DNA from: JACADW01 sp963747985
GTDB taxonomy: Bacteria > Acidobacteriota > UBA6911
Reading direction: 5' to 3'
Length of the DNA stretch: 64,000 bases
NCBI GenBank assembly: GCA_963747985.1
Contig: CAVVHG010000003.1
Span: forward strand, 354,013-418,012
Shown: in pieces, positions 1 through 7,754 of the stretch
Numbering within the stretch: position 1 is the first letter of the stretch
How the letters are laid out: each line of letters begins with the position of its first letter
Made by a program: the position numbers and the translations under genes
The notes under the pieces: generated by a model
Told to the model about the DNA's origin: nothing
Seen by the model: the letters and a program-made list of their open reading frames with translations, nothing else
Databases searched by the model: none

Positions 1-430
1 CGAAGATCAGCCCGGGGTGCAAACCCCGGGAGGATCGGATCTGCCGCAAGGCCCAACCCTGAAGGGGTTGGACAGCGATCACCCGACGAGACGACGTCAC
101 TTCAATCCCCACTGCGTGGTCACGCTCAGCCCCCGCGGCGCAGTATGTCGAACAGATCAGCCCGGGTGCAAACCCCGGAGGATCGATCTGCCGCAAGGCC
201 CAACCCTGAAGGGGTTGGACAGCGATCACCCGACGAGACGACGTCACTCAATCCCCTCTGGTCAGCTCAGCCCCGGCGCAGTACGTCTGACTCGACCCCG
301 AAGGGGGCGAACAGATCAGCCCGGGGTGCAAACCCCGGAGGATCGGATCTGCCGCAAGGCCCAACCCTGAAGGGGTTGGACAGCGATCACCCGACGAGAC
401 GACGTCACTTCAATCTCCACTGTCTGAATC
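1..430. repeat. Three tandem copies of a ~150-bp intergenic repeat (family R1)
   Basis: Three near-identical units follow one another. Each holds a hairpin built on CCCGGGGTGCAAACCCCGGG, a second hairpin CCAACCCTGAAGGGGTTGG, and a shared tail through GCGATCACCCGACGAGACG. The last copy ends in CACTGTCTGAATCACAG, exactly where the copy at 11585-11768 also ends. Reading frames through here are by-products of the repetition and resemble no protein. The next gene starts at 534. Confidence 0.85.
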
Positions 431-533
431 ACAGATTGAGTTTAGCATGACGACTGACTTCGGCAGGGGCCCTATGGTAGTATTACCTCTTTTTGCAGAC
501 GCCCCGATAACACCCTTCAGAGGAGAGCTTTGG

Positions 534-2630
534 ATGCGGGTTTACGAGAGTGACGCCATTCGTAATGTAGGAATCGTCGGGCACGGTGCCGCAGGCAAGA
601 CCTCGCTCGCAGCCGCCATGCTGTTTGACTCGGGCGCCATCAACCGACTGGCGCGTGTGGAGGACGGCAATACCGTCACCGACTGGGAAGAAGAAGAGAT
701 CGAACGCAAGATCAGTATCGGCTCCAGCCTCGCGCACTGCGAGTGGAACAAAATCAAGATCAACATCCTTGACACGCCCGGCTACCGGCCGTTCCTCGGT
801 GACACGAAGCTGGCGCTCCGGGCGGCAGACGCGGCGATCATCGTCGTCGATTCCGTCGCCGGGGTCGAGGTCCAGACCGAGAAGGTCTGGGAATTTGCGG
901 ACGAGTTCGGCCAGCCAAGGATCGTTGTAATCAACAAGATGGACCGGGACAACGCCAGCTTCGAGAGGGCCCTGGCCTCCGTGGAGGAAACCTTCGGCCG
1001 GGCTATCGTGCCTATCCAGATCCCCATCGGTACTGAGAAGGAATTTACGGGCGTGATCAGCCTGGTCACCAGTAAAGCCTACGTGTTTCCGCGCGACGGT
1101 TCCGGCAAGTTCCAGGAGGTGGAAATACCGGACAAGTACAAGGACGAGGCTGAGACAGCCCGCGGCAGACTCATCGAGATGGTGGCCGAGGGCAGCGACG
1201 AACTGATGGAGAAGTTTTTCGCAGAGGGAACGCTGGAGACGGCCGACATCGTTGCCGGTCTCAAGGAGAGCATCTTCAAACGGACGCTCGTGCCCGTTCT
1301 GTGCGCGAGCTCAACCCTGAACGTCGGCGTGCCCCAGGTGCTCAACGCAATAGCCGACCTTCTCCCCTCCCCTGCCCGCATCGGGGTCGTGGCCGGACTC
1401 GACCCCAGGACCAAAGAGCCCGTCGAGCGCAAGATCAGCTCACAGGAACCCTACGCCGCGCACGTTTTCAAGACCATCGCCGACCCGTTCGCCGGGCGCA
1501 TCAGTCTCGTCCGCATCTACTCCGGCGTCATGCGCTCCGATACCACGTACAACAACCAGACGAAGGAAAAGGCGGAGAAGTTCGGCCCACTCCAGATGAT
1601 ACAGGGGAAGGCGATGACCCCGGTGGGAGAGGTCCACGCCGGTGATTTCTTCGCGGTTACCAAGCTCAGGGAAACAACGACCGGCGATGCCATCTGTGAT
1701 CCCGCCCGCCCCATAATCTTCTCCCGGGTGGAGATCCCGGAACCTTCAATGACCTTCGCAATCGAACCCAAGAGCCGGGGGGACGAGGACAAGATAAGTA
1801 ACGCGCTGTCGCGGATCGCAGAGGAGGATCCCGGCATTCGTTACACGCGCGATCCTCAGACCAAACAGCTCCTGCTCTCCGGTTCCGGGCAGCTTCACGT
1901 CGAGGTGACTGTCGCAAAGCTGCGAAAGCGCTACAGCGTCGAGGTAATCCTCAAGACTCCCAAGATCCCCTACCGTGAAACGATCCGGGGCCGGGCTGAC
2001 GTCCAGGGAAGGTACAAGAAGCAGACCGGCGGCCACGGGCAGTACGGGGATTGCTGGATCAAAATGGAGCCTCTGGGGCGGGGCGGGAAATTCGAGTTCG
2101 TCGACGAGATTTACGGCGGTTCGATCCCCCGCAACTTCATTCCCGCGGTGGAAAAGGGGATCATCGAAGCTGCAGCCAAGGGTTTCCTTGCCGGATACCC
2201 CGTGGTGGACTTCAGGGTGATACTCTATGACGGAAGTTACCATCCGGTGGACTCGTCGGAGATGGCCTTCAAGGTTGCCGGAAGCCTGGCCTTCAAGAAG
2301 GCTATGGAAGGGGCAAATGCCGTCCTTCTCGAACCCATCATGAACGTCGAGATCTATGCGCCGCAGGAGTACGCCGGCTCCCTGACCGGGGACCTCACGT
2401 CCAGGCGCGGGCGACTTCAGGGAATGGACATGAAACGCGACATGCAGATCATCAAGGCCCAGGTTCCCATGGCGGAGATGGTCAGCTACACCCCGGTATT
2501 GACCTCGATGACCGGAGGCCGGGGGACCTACCACATGGAGTTTTCGCACTACGACGAGGTCCCTGCACACATCGCGCAGAAAATCATCGAAGAGGCGAGC
2601 AAAGAAGGAAAGAAGGAGGAGGAAGAATAG
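534..2630 (+). CDS. Elongation factor G paralogue (EF-G2-like translational GTPase)
   Basis: Translation-factor GTPase of about 698 residues, the usual EF-G length. P-loop GHGAAGKT is at residues 16-23, G3 DTPGY at 80-84 and G4 NKMD at 134-137, followed by the domain II-V sequence of the family. ATG 534 is chosen over an in-frame start at 447 because AGGAG (521-525) sits just upstream and the protein then begins directly before the G domain. The G3 motif has Tyr where canonical EF-G and EF-Tu have the catalytic His. This, with GHGAAGKT, points to the EF-G2-type paralogue rather than the housekeeping fusA product. It ends in a Lys/Glu-rich tail. lgt follows after 15 bp, so they are probably co-transcribed. 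Confidence 0.9.
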   Translation: MRVYESDAIRNVGIVGHGAAGKTSLAAAMLFDSGAINRLARVEDGNTVTDWEEEEIERKISIGSSLAHCEWNKIKINILDTPGYRPFLGDTKLALRAADAAIIVVDSVAGVEVQTEKVWEFADEFGQPRIVVINKMDRDNASFERALASVEETFGRAIVPIQIPIGTEKEFTGVISLVTSKAYVFPRDGSGKFQEVEIPDKYKDEAETARGRLIEMVAEGSDELMEKFFAEGTLETADIVAGLKESIFKRTLVPVLCASSTLNVGVPQVLNAIADLLPSPARIGVVAGLDPRTKEPVERKISSQEPYAAHVFKTIADPFAGRISLVRIYSGVMRSDTTYNNQTKEKAEKFGPLQMIQGKAMTPVGEVHAGDFFAVTKLRETTTGDAICDPARPIIFSRVEIPEPSMTFAIEPKSRGDEDKISNALSRIAEEDPGIRYTRDPQTKQLLLSGSGQLHVEVTVAKLRKRYSVEVILKTPKIPYRETIRGRADVQGRYKKQTGGHGQYGDCWIKMEPLGRGGKFEFVDEIYGGSIPRNFIPAVEKGIIEAAAKGFLAGYPVVDFRVILYDGSYHPVDSSEMAFKVAGSLAFKKAMEGANAVLLEPIMNVEIYAPQEYAGSLTGDLTSRRGRLQGMDMKRDMQIIKAQVPMAEMVSYTPVLTSMTGGRGTYHMEFSHYDEVPAHIAQKIIEEASKEGKKEEEE

Positions 2631-2645
2631 ACACCTCCCGTCGCT

Positions 2646-3440
2646 ATGCATCCAAAGATCATTGACATCGGACCAGTCACGATTCACTCCTACGGGCTGC
2701 TGTTGGCGCTGGCCTTCATCGCAGGGATCTGGCTCACGAGCCGAAACGCCCGTAAGGCTGGAATAGATCCCGATTCGATGTGGAACATGGGGCTCATCAT
2801 CATCTTTGCCGCCCTGGTCGGCGCGAAGATCCTCCTGCTCCTGTCGGACTTCAGCTACTACTCGCAGAATCCGCGGGAGATCTTCTCCCTCTCGACCCTG
2901 CGTTCAACCGGGGTCTATTTCGGCGGCCTGCTCCTGGCCCTGGCAGCTTCGGTCTGGTACCTGAAGCGGGCAAGGCTCCCGGCCTGGAAGGTCTCCGATC
3001 TGGCGGCCCCGGGGATCGCCCTCGGGCAGGCAATCGGCCGCCTCGGCTGCCTTTCCGCAGGCTGCTGCTTCGGCAAACCGACGCAATTACCATGGGGTAT
3101 CACCTTCACGGATCGCTACGCCTATGACAACATCGGCGTGCCGTTGAATATCCCGCTGCACCCCACACAGCTGTACGAGGCTGGCGCCACGTTTCTTCTC
3201 TTCCTCTACCTGCAGTGGCGTCTCTCCCGGAAACACTTCACCGGTCAGATCATCCTCGAGTACATTTTCCTGTACTCAGTTGCCAGGTTCGTGATCGAGT
3301 TCTTCCGCGACGACGATCGGGGATTCCTCTTTCACGGGTTGCTCTCGACCTCACAGTTCATAGGGCTGATCGCTGTTATCGTTTCCGTCGCGCTGTTTTT
3401 CCACCTCCGGCGCCGGCCGGCTGAGGCTGAACAGGTTTGA
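2646..3440 (+). CDS. lgt: Prolipoprotein diacylglyceryl transferase Lgt
   Basis: Inner-membrane enzyme that transfers diacylglycerol from phosphatidylglycerol to the lipobox cysteine of pre-prolipoproteins, the first step of lipoprotein maturation. The 264-residue protein has the family layout: N-terminal HSYG motif (about residues 14-17), several hydrophobic spans, the signature region GRLGCLSAGCCFGKPT near residue 130 and HPTQLYEA near 175. The Cys-rich signature is a common variant of the E. coli form. The TGA overlaps the next gene's ATG by one base (TGATG), implying translational coupling. Lipoproteins that would need it are encoded in this window (adaptors at 14.5 and 47.4 kb). Confidence 0.93.
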   Translation: MHPKIIDIGPVTIHSYGLLLALAFIAGIWLTSRNARKAGIDPDSMWNMGLIIIFAALVGAKILLLLSDFSYYSQNPREIFSLSTLRSTGVYFGGLLLALAASVWYLKRARLPAWKVSDLAAPGIALGQAIGRLGCLSAGCCFGKPTQLPWGITFTDRYAYDNIGVPLNIPLHPTQLYEAGATFLLFLYLQWRLSRKHFTGQIILEYIFLYSVARFVIEFFRDDDRGFLFHGLLSTSQFIGLIAVIVSVALFFHLRRRPAEAEQV

Positions 3441-4393
3441 TGGCAGTTGCCCGCCGCTGGGTTGTCACCGCAACAGGTGCCCGTCTGCGCCTGGACCGGT
3501 TCCTGGCGCTCGAACTCCCCGGGCACAGCCGTTCGCAGGTTCAGGCCTGGATCCGAAACGGGGATGTCCTGCTGAACGGCAGCCGCTCGAAGACGGGCCA
3601 GGTCCTGCGCCCCGGGGATGAAATAGTCGCGTGCGAACCTTCACGCGCTGCGGATCTTCCGGAACCGGAGCCGATTCCACTTCAGGTGCTGTACGAGGAT
3701 GATGACCTTGCGGTCATCGACAAACCCGCCGGCCTGGTCTGTCATGCCGGCGCAGGAAGAAGATCGGGGACGCTGGTGAACGCTATTCTCCATCGATGGG
3801 GCCGGCTGGAAGCAGGAGACCCGATGCGCCCGGGCATCGTTCACAGGCTGGACAAACAGACCAGCGGAGTGATGGTGGTCGCCCGCACCGAGTCCGCCCT
3901 CCGCGCGCTCGGTCGGCAGTTCAAGGACAGGCAGGTACGGAAAGAGTACCTCGCGCTTGTGTACGGGAGGGTCACGCCGCCCGAAGGGACTGTCGACGCT
4001 CCGCTTGGCCGGGATCCCGTCGACCGGAAGAAGATCTCCGTACGGGCCCGGAAACGCCGTGCCGCCGTTACGAGGTACAAGTCCCTGGAGTGCTTTGGCC
4101 CCTGTTCACTTCTGAGCGTCCACCCGGAGACCGGGCGGACGCACCAGATCAGGGTGCACCTCGCATCGTTGGGGCATCCCGTGGTCGGCGATCCGGTATA
4201 CGGCGGGGCGAGAAGCTCTTCGAAGGAACTTCAGCCGATCGCATCCGGCCTGGGCAGGTTCTTCCTGCATGCCCAGCGGCTCGAGTTCCGACACCCGCGG
4301 ACTGGCGTGGAAATGGAATTCTCAGCCCCGCTGCCGGCCGAATTGGTGCGGTTTCTGGACGAAGTTCGCCGCCGCTGTACCGGCCGGCGATGA
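3440..4393 (+). CDS. RluA/RluD-family pseudouridine synthase
   Basis: Converts uridine to pseudouridine in RNA, probably 23S rRNA. An S4 RNA-binding domain occupies about residues 15-75 (RLDRFLALELPGHSR), followed by the RluA catalytic core with HRLDKQTSG near residue 135, whose Asp is the catalytic residue. The later RTHQIRVHLASLGHPVVGD block is typical of RluD. ATG 3440 overlaps the lgt stop; a TTG one codon upstream is also possible. At 317 residues it matches RluD (about 320). The exact target site cannot be told from sequence alone. Confidence 0.92.
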   Translation: MAVARRWVVTATGARLRLDRFLALELPGHSRSQVQAWIRNGDVLLNGSRSKTGQVLRPGDEIVACEPSRAADLPEPEPIPLQVLYEDDDLAVIDKPAGLVCHAGAGRRSGTLVNAILHRWGRLEAGDPMRPGIVHRLDKQTSGVMVVARTESALRALGRQFKDRQVRKEYLALVYGRVTPPEGTVDAPLGRDPVDRKKISVRARKRRAAVTRYKSLECFGPCSLLSVHPETGRTHQIRVHLASLGHPVVGDPVYGGARSSSKELQPIASGLGRFFLHAQRLEFRHPRTGVEMEFSAPLPAELVRFLDEVRRRCTGRR

Positions 4394-4442
4394 TTTCGAA
4401 GCCCGATGCCGGCCGCGGCCCCGATGCCGACAACGACGCCCC
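4390..4442. repeat. GATCGG-type dispersed repeat (family R6), short copy
   Basis: The complement reads as GGCATCGGGGCC...GGCATCGGGCTTCGAAATC, resembling the GGTATCGGCATTCGAAATC core of the longer copy near 24.5 kb. It starts at the stop codon of the pseudouridine synthase gene. Confidence 0.45.
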
Positions 4443-4536
4443 TTGTGGTGCCACCCTTGACTCGGGTGCATTGTAACCCTAGAATTTTCGCGATGCGCGA
4501 GCGATCCGCCGATCGGGCTTGCGACGGGACTACTCG

Positions 4537-5514
4537 ATGAAAAACAGTACTTTGAACCATACAGCAGGACTCCTGGTCATACTCATCCTGGGTGCCTTGT
4601 CGCTGGCGCTGTCCAGCCAGGAGCAGGCCAGGCAGACGCCGAAGGCGGGTCAGAAGCCGGTTCCGCCCGGATATTCCGATGAAACCTATCGCGTGAACGT
4701 CGACCTGATCAACGTCTTCTGCTCCGTGTGGGACAAGGACACAGGTGCCTTCGTGACCAACCTGACGCGCGATGACTTCGCCGTCTACGAAGATGAGAAG
4801 AAGCAGGAAATCAAGAACTTCGCGCGCGAAACAAATCTCCCGCTCACGATCGCGTTCCTCATCGACACGAGCCAGAGCGTAGCACCGAAACTGAAATTCG
4901 AGCAGGAAGCCGCCATCAGCTTTTTCCACAGCGTCATGCGGGAGAGGGACCGCGCGGCGCTGGTCGAGTTCGACTCCGGAGTCACCCTGATCCAGGACTT
5001 CACCAGCGATCCCAACAAGATGGCGAAGCAGATCAAGACCCTGAGAGCCGCAGGAGGCACGTCGCTGTACGACGCCATCTATCTCTCTTGCGATGAGAAG
5101 CTCATCAGGGAGATGGGGCGCAAGGCTATCGTCATCCTGTCCGACGGCGAGGACCAGTCCAGTTCGCGCACCTTTGAGCAGGCGCTCGAGATAGCCCTGA
5201 AGGCCGAGGCGATAATCTACTCGATAAGCGTCAACCGGGGCGGATTCTTCGGCGTCGGCGACACAAAGAACGGGGACCGGGTCATGAAGGACTTCTCCGA
5301 GCAGACCGGAGGACGGGCTTTCTTCCCGTTCAAGGTGGAGGATCTTGACGAAGCCTTCCGCCGTATCAACCAGGAACTCCGAAGCCAGTACAATATCGGC
5401 TACGTGTCGACCAACCCTTCCCGGGATGGCGGCTATCGCAAGATTGATCTCCGGATCGCAGAGAAGGGACTGAAACTCTCTTTTCGCAAAGGGTACTACG
5501 CTCCGGCTTCCTAA
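4537..5514 (+). CDS. Secreted VWFA-related Acidobacterial domain protein
   Basis: A von Willebrand factor A-fold protein of about 325 residues. A hydrophobic signal segment (HTAGLLVILILGALSLALS) spans roughly residues 8-26. The MIDAS metal-binding start DTSQS lies at about residues 110-114, followed by the expected Rossmann-like VWA sequence with GGTSLYDAI and ILSDGEDQSS. The C-terminal RKGYYAP ending is characteristic of the VWFA-related Acidobacterial family. Start ATG 4537 is preferred over TTG 4519 because it places the signal peptide at the N terminus. No clear Shine-Dalgarno is seen. The partner is unknown; the location is inferred to be periplasmic or extracellular. Confidence 0.85.
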   Translation: MKNSTLNHTAGLLVILILGALSLALSSQEQARQTPKAGQKPVPPGYSDETYRVNVDLINVFCSVWDKDTGAFVTNLTRDDFAVYEDEKKQEIKNFARETNLPLTIAFLIDTSQSVAPKLKFEQEAAISFFHSVMRERDRAALVEFDSGVTLIQDFTSDPNKMAKQIKTLRAAGGTSLYDAIYLSCDEKLIREMGRKAIVILSDGEDQSSSRTFEQALEIALKAEAIIYSISVNRGGFFGVGDTKNGDRVMKDFSEQTGGRAFFPFKVEDLDEAFRRINQELRSQYNIGYVSTNPSRDGGYRKIDLRIAEKGLKLSFRKGYYAPAS

Positions 5515-5553
5515 AGTATTTTCTTAGCTTTCTGGTCCAGTTCAAGCCATGCA

Positions 5554-5592
5554 GATCGGGGTCGGGATCGGGGTCTGTGTCGATCGCAGGCA
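5554..5592. repeat. GATCGG-type dispersed repeat (family R6), short copy
   Basis: The run GATCGGGGTCGGGATCGGG is a near-tandem hexamer array of the kind found in longer form at 11.2, 12.4, 24.4 and 26.4 kb. It lies between two converging genes. Confidence 0.5.
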
Positions 5593-5654
5593 ACCTCAGT
5601 TCTGAGATCTGTCGTCTATGAGGATTTCGGACCCCCCGATTCCGATTGCGGAAC

Positions 5655-6713
5655 TCAGGACTTGTCCTCGTCCACCTTGATATCAGCCATCAGGGCTCTG
5701 AGCTGCACGGCGAGGGTCTCGCTGGCGGGATCGCGCGTCATCAGCCGGATCCTGTCCGGGCCGGACACGCCGAGCCCCAGTTCAACGGCGCGCTTTATCT
5801 GCTCCTGCTCGAACACATCCTTGAGCTTGCCGGGGAAAACCGCGTTGTAGAGGCGCAGCAGCGCGATTCCGACGCTATCGAGGGCAATCCTGTCGCTGGA
5901 CGCCGCAATCACCCCGGGGCCAGCCAGTTCTCCCCTTTCCGGGCCCTCGCTCACGAAGACCTGCATGGCATCCATGACGGAAACAGTCGGGGAGAAAGCC
6001 TGGCATGCCTCGGCTATCATCAATCGCTGGTCAGGTGAGCCGTGCAGTTCGGCCATGTAATTGCGTTCCTCCCCGGAGTGGGAGTACTTGGCCAACACGC
6101 CGAGCGCGTTCTTCATGCTGGCACTGAAATGGCCGCCGAACCGGTGTGTCTTCAGGTTGCACAGCTGCACAACAGGGCTCTCCTCTTCGAGGAAACGCGG
6201 CACTTCAAAGCCCTGTTTCCAGTGCGACCCGGCAAAAACACGCTTGCTCCATTGCCCCGCCGGCAACTCGTCCAGAGCTATCGTTTGAAGATCCAGCTCC
6301 CGGGCGAGCGACGGGACTCCGAGAGACTGCCAAACATCCCGGGTGGCGCCCATCCCGCTGCGTTCAATGAGCGTGATCCTGCCGCACCCGCCCTCCCGGA
6401 GGAGGGCCACGAGTGTGCGAAGCGCATCCGGGTGGGTAGTGGCGGGAAACTGGTGCGCGCTATTGTAGCTGGCCTTGACATAGACGTCCTTGCCTTGAAG
6501 TCCCTGAGCTGCCAGCATTCCCCATGCCACGCGGATCGCGTCCACTCGACTCGAGCCCTGGACGAGCGCAACGGGCACCCCGGCTTCGATTTCCGCCTCC
6601 TGCCGGGCGTAAGCGGTGAGCGCAGCGCCGATCAGGGGGGCGCAAAGTACGAAGCCCCTCCGGTCGAGTGAGCGGGTTGCGGAGAATTCTCTGGCTGAAC
6701 GCATTGCAGTCAT
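5655..6713 (-). CDS. Tat-exported DUF362 domain protein
   Basis: 352-residue protein with a twin-arginine signal: DRRGFVLC followed by a hydrophobic stretch (about residues 17-35). The body matches DUF362 proteins, including the conserved SASMKNALGVLA segment near residue 212. DUF362 is often linked to iron-sulfur proteins, but no 4Fe-4S cysteine cluster is visible here. A second in-frame ATG lies three codons downstream, and no good ribosome binding site decides between them. It is transcribed divergently from the putative selenoprotein gene at 6737. Biochemical role not known. Confidence 0.8.
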   Translation of the reverse strand: MTAMRSAREFSATRSLDRRGFVLCAPLIGAALTAYARQEAEIEAGVPVALVQGSSRVDAIRVAWGMLAAQGLQGKDVYVKASYNSAHQFPATTHPDALRTLVALLREGGCGRITLIERSGMGATRDVWQSLGVPSLARELDLQTIALDELPAGQWSKRVFAGSHWKQGFEVPRFLEEESPVVQLCNLKTHRFGGHFSASMKNALGVLAKYSHSGEERNYMAELHGSPDQRLMIAEACQAFSPTVSVMDAMQVFVSEGPERGELAGPGVIAASSDRIALDSVGIALLRLYNAVFPGKLKDVFEQEQIKRAVELGLGVSGPDRIRLMTRDPASETLAVQLRALMADIKVDEDKS

Positions 6714-6736
6714 GTTATGCAGAAGCGGGAGGCATC

Positions 6737-6955
6737 ATGCAAGAAAAAGTGCTGATTTTCGGCAAGGACACGTGACCGTACACCTCTGAGGCCCGTGAGG
6801 ACTTCAAGCGCAAGGGGATCCCGTTCGAATACATCAACGTCTTGCAGAGCCATGAAGGGATGGAGCAGATGCTCCGTTACTCCGGCGGGGAAAGGATGGT
6901 TCCGACCATCGTAGAGAAAGGCAAGGTCCGGACCGGATGGGCCGGCGGTTCCTGA
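6737..6955 (+). CDS. Glutaredoxin-like protein with in-frame TGA, probable selenoprotein
   Basis: Reads as a 72-residue protein if TGA at 6773-6775 (codon 13) is decoded as selenocysteine. The N terminus MQEKVLIFGKDT is a thioredoxin-fold first strand; the next residues U-P-Y-T fall exactly where glutaredoxins have C-P-Y-C. Downstream, GIPFEYINV, MVPTIV (cis-Pro loop) and GKVRTGWAGG complete a glutaredoxin fold without any other stop. GGGAGG (6727-6732) lies four bases before the ATG. It resembles small glutaredoxin-like (seleno)proteins of the Uxx-star type. A stem CCTC 6783-6786 / GAGG 6797-6800 just after the TGA could be part of a SECIS element but is weak. Alternatives: a pseudogene, or a sequencing error from TGC/TGT. 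No selA, selB, selC or selD is in this window. Confidence 0.75.
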
Positions 6956-6956
6956 C

Positions 6957-7705
6957 ATGTCTAGCGCCCGCAGTTGCGGGCCTATGATACGGGCTTTCAG
7001 CCCTCCTGCATCTGTCGGTACAATCCCTGGGGCTCCGCCCCAGGCTGTTATGGGGCGGGCCTTCGGCCCTCAAAGCCGGTTTCTATTCAGCATGTGGAGT
7101 GCTGTAAGCGCATCTATGGGCACCAAATCCCGGAGCTTCGTGCAGGCTCGGACGGGGCGGGCCTTCGGCCCTCAAAGCCGGTTTCTATTCAGCATGTGGA
7201 GTGCTGTAAGCGCATCTATGGTACAAATCCCGGAGCTTCGTGCAGGCTCGGACGGGGCGGGCCTTCGGCCCTCAAAGCCGGTTTCTATTCAGCATGTGGA
7301 GTGCTGTAAGCGCATCTATGGGCACCAAATCCCGGAGCTTCGTGCAGGCTCGGACGGGGCGGGCCTTCGGCCCTCAAAGCCGGTTTCTATTCAGCATGTG
7401 GAGTGCTGTAAGCGCATCTATGGGTACAAATCCCGGAGCTTCGTGCAGGCTCGGACGGGGCGGGCCTTCGGCCCTCAAAGCCGGTTTCTATTCAGCATGT
7501 GGAGTGCTGTAAGCGCATCTATGGGTACAAATCCCGGAGCTTCGTGCAGGCTCGGACGGGGCGGGCCTTCGGCCCTCAAAGCCGGTTTCTATTCAACATA
7601 TAGAGCGCTGAAAGCGCGTGCTTATACCAGCCCGGGGCAAGGCCCCGGGTTTGAATGCAGCAGTAGGGACCCAGGGCTGAAGGCCCGCTCCATAGTTTTG
7701 GGATA
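6957..7705. repeat. Tandem array of ~101-bp hairpin repeat (family R2), about six units
   Basis: Units start at 7052, 7154, 7254, 7356, 7457 and 7558 (spacings 102, 100, 102, 101, 101). Each contains GGGCGGGCCTTCGGCCCTC, then GCATGTGGAGTGCTGTAAGCGC and ATCCCGGAGCTTCGTGCAGG. The flanks carry single modules of the same style: GGGCTTTCAGCCC, GGGGCTCCGCCCC and GGGCTGAAGGCCC. Units are contiguous without variable spacers, so this is not CRISPR. The 249-codon frame across it is only the translated repeat. Confidence 0.9.
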
Positions 7706-7754
7706 ATATCCGCGCCGGCGGCGCGGACCCACACTGCAGTCGAAGGAAATTCTG

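Noticed and set aside
7052..7605. CRISPR array
   Set aside because: Repeat units are contiguous, about 101 bp long and lack variable spacers; no cas gene is near. The same holds for the 71-bp array and the tnpA arrays.
6957..7706. A 249-codon open frame with five internal repeats, as if a repetitive protein
   Set aside because: The frame follows the 101-bp DNA repeat; overlapping frames show the same repetition and no protein family is recognisable.
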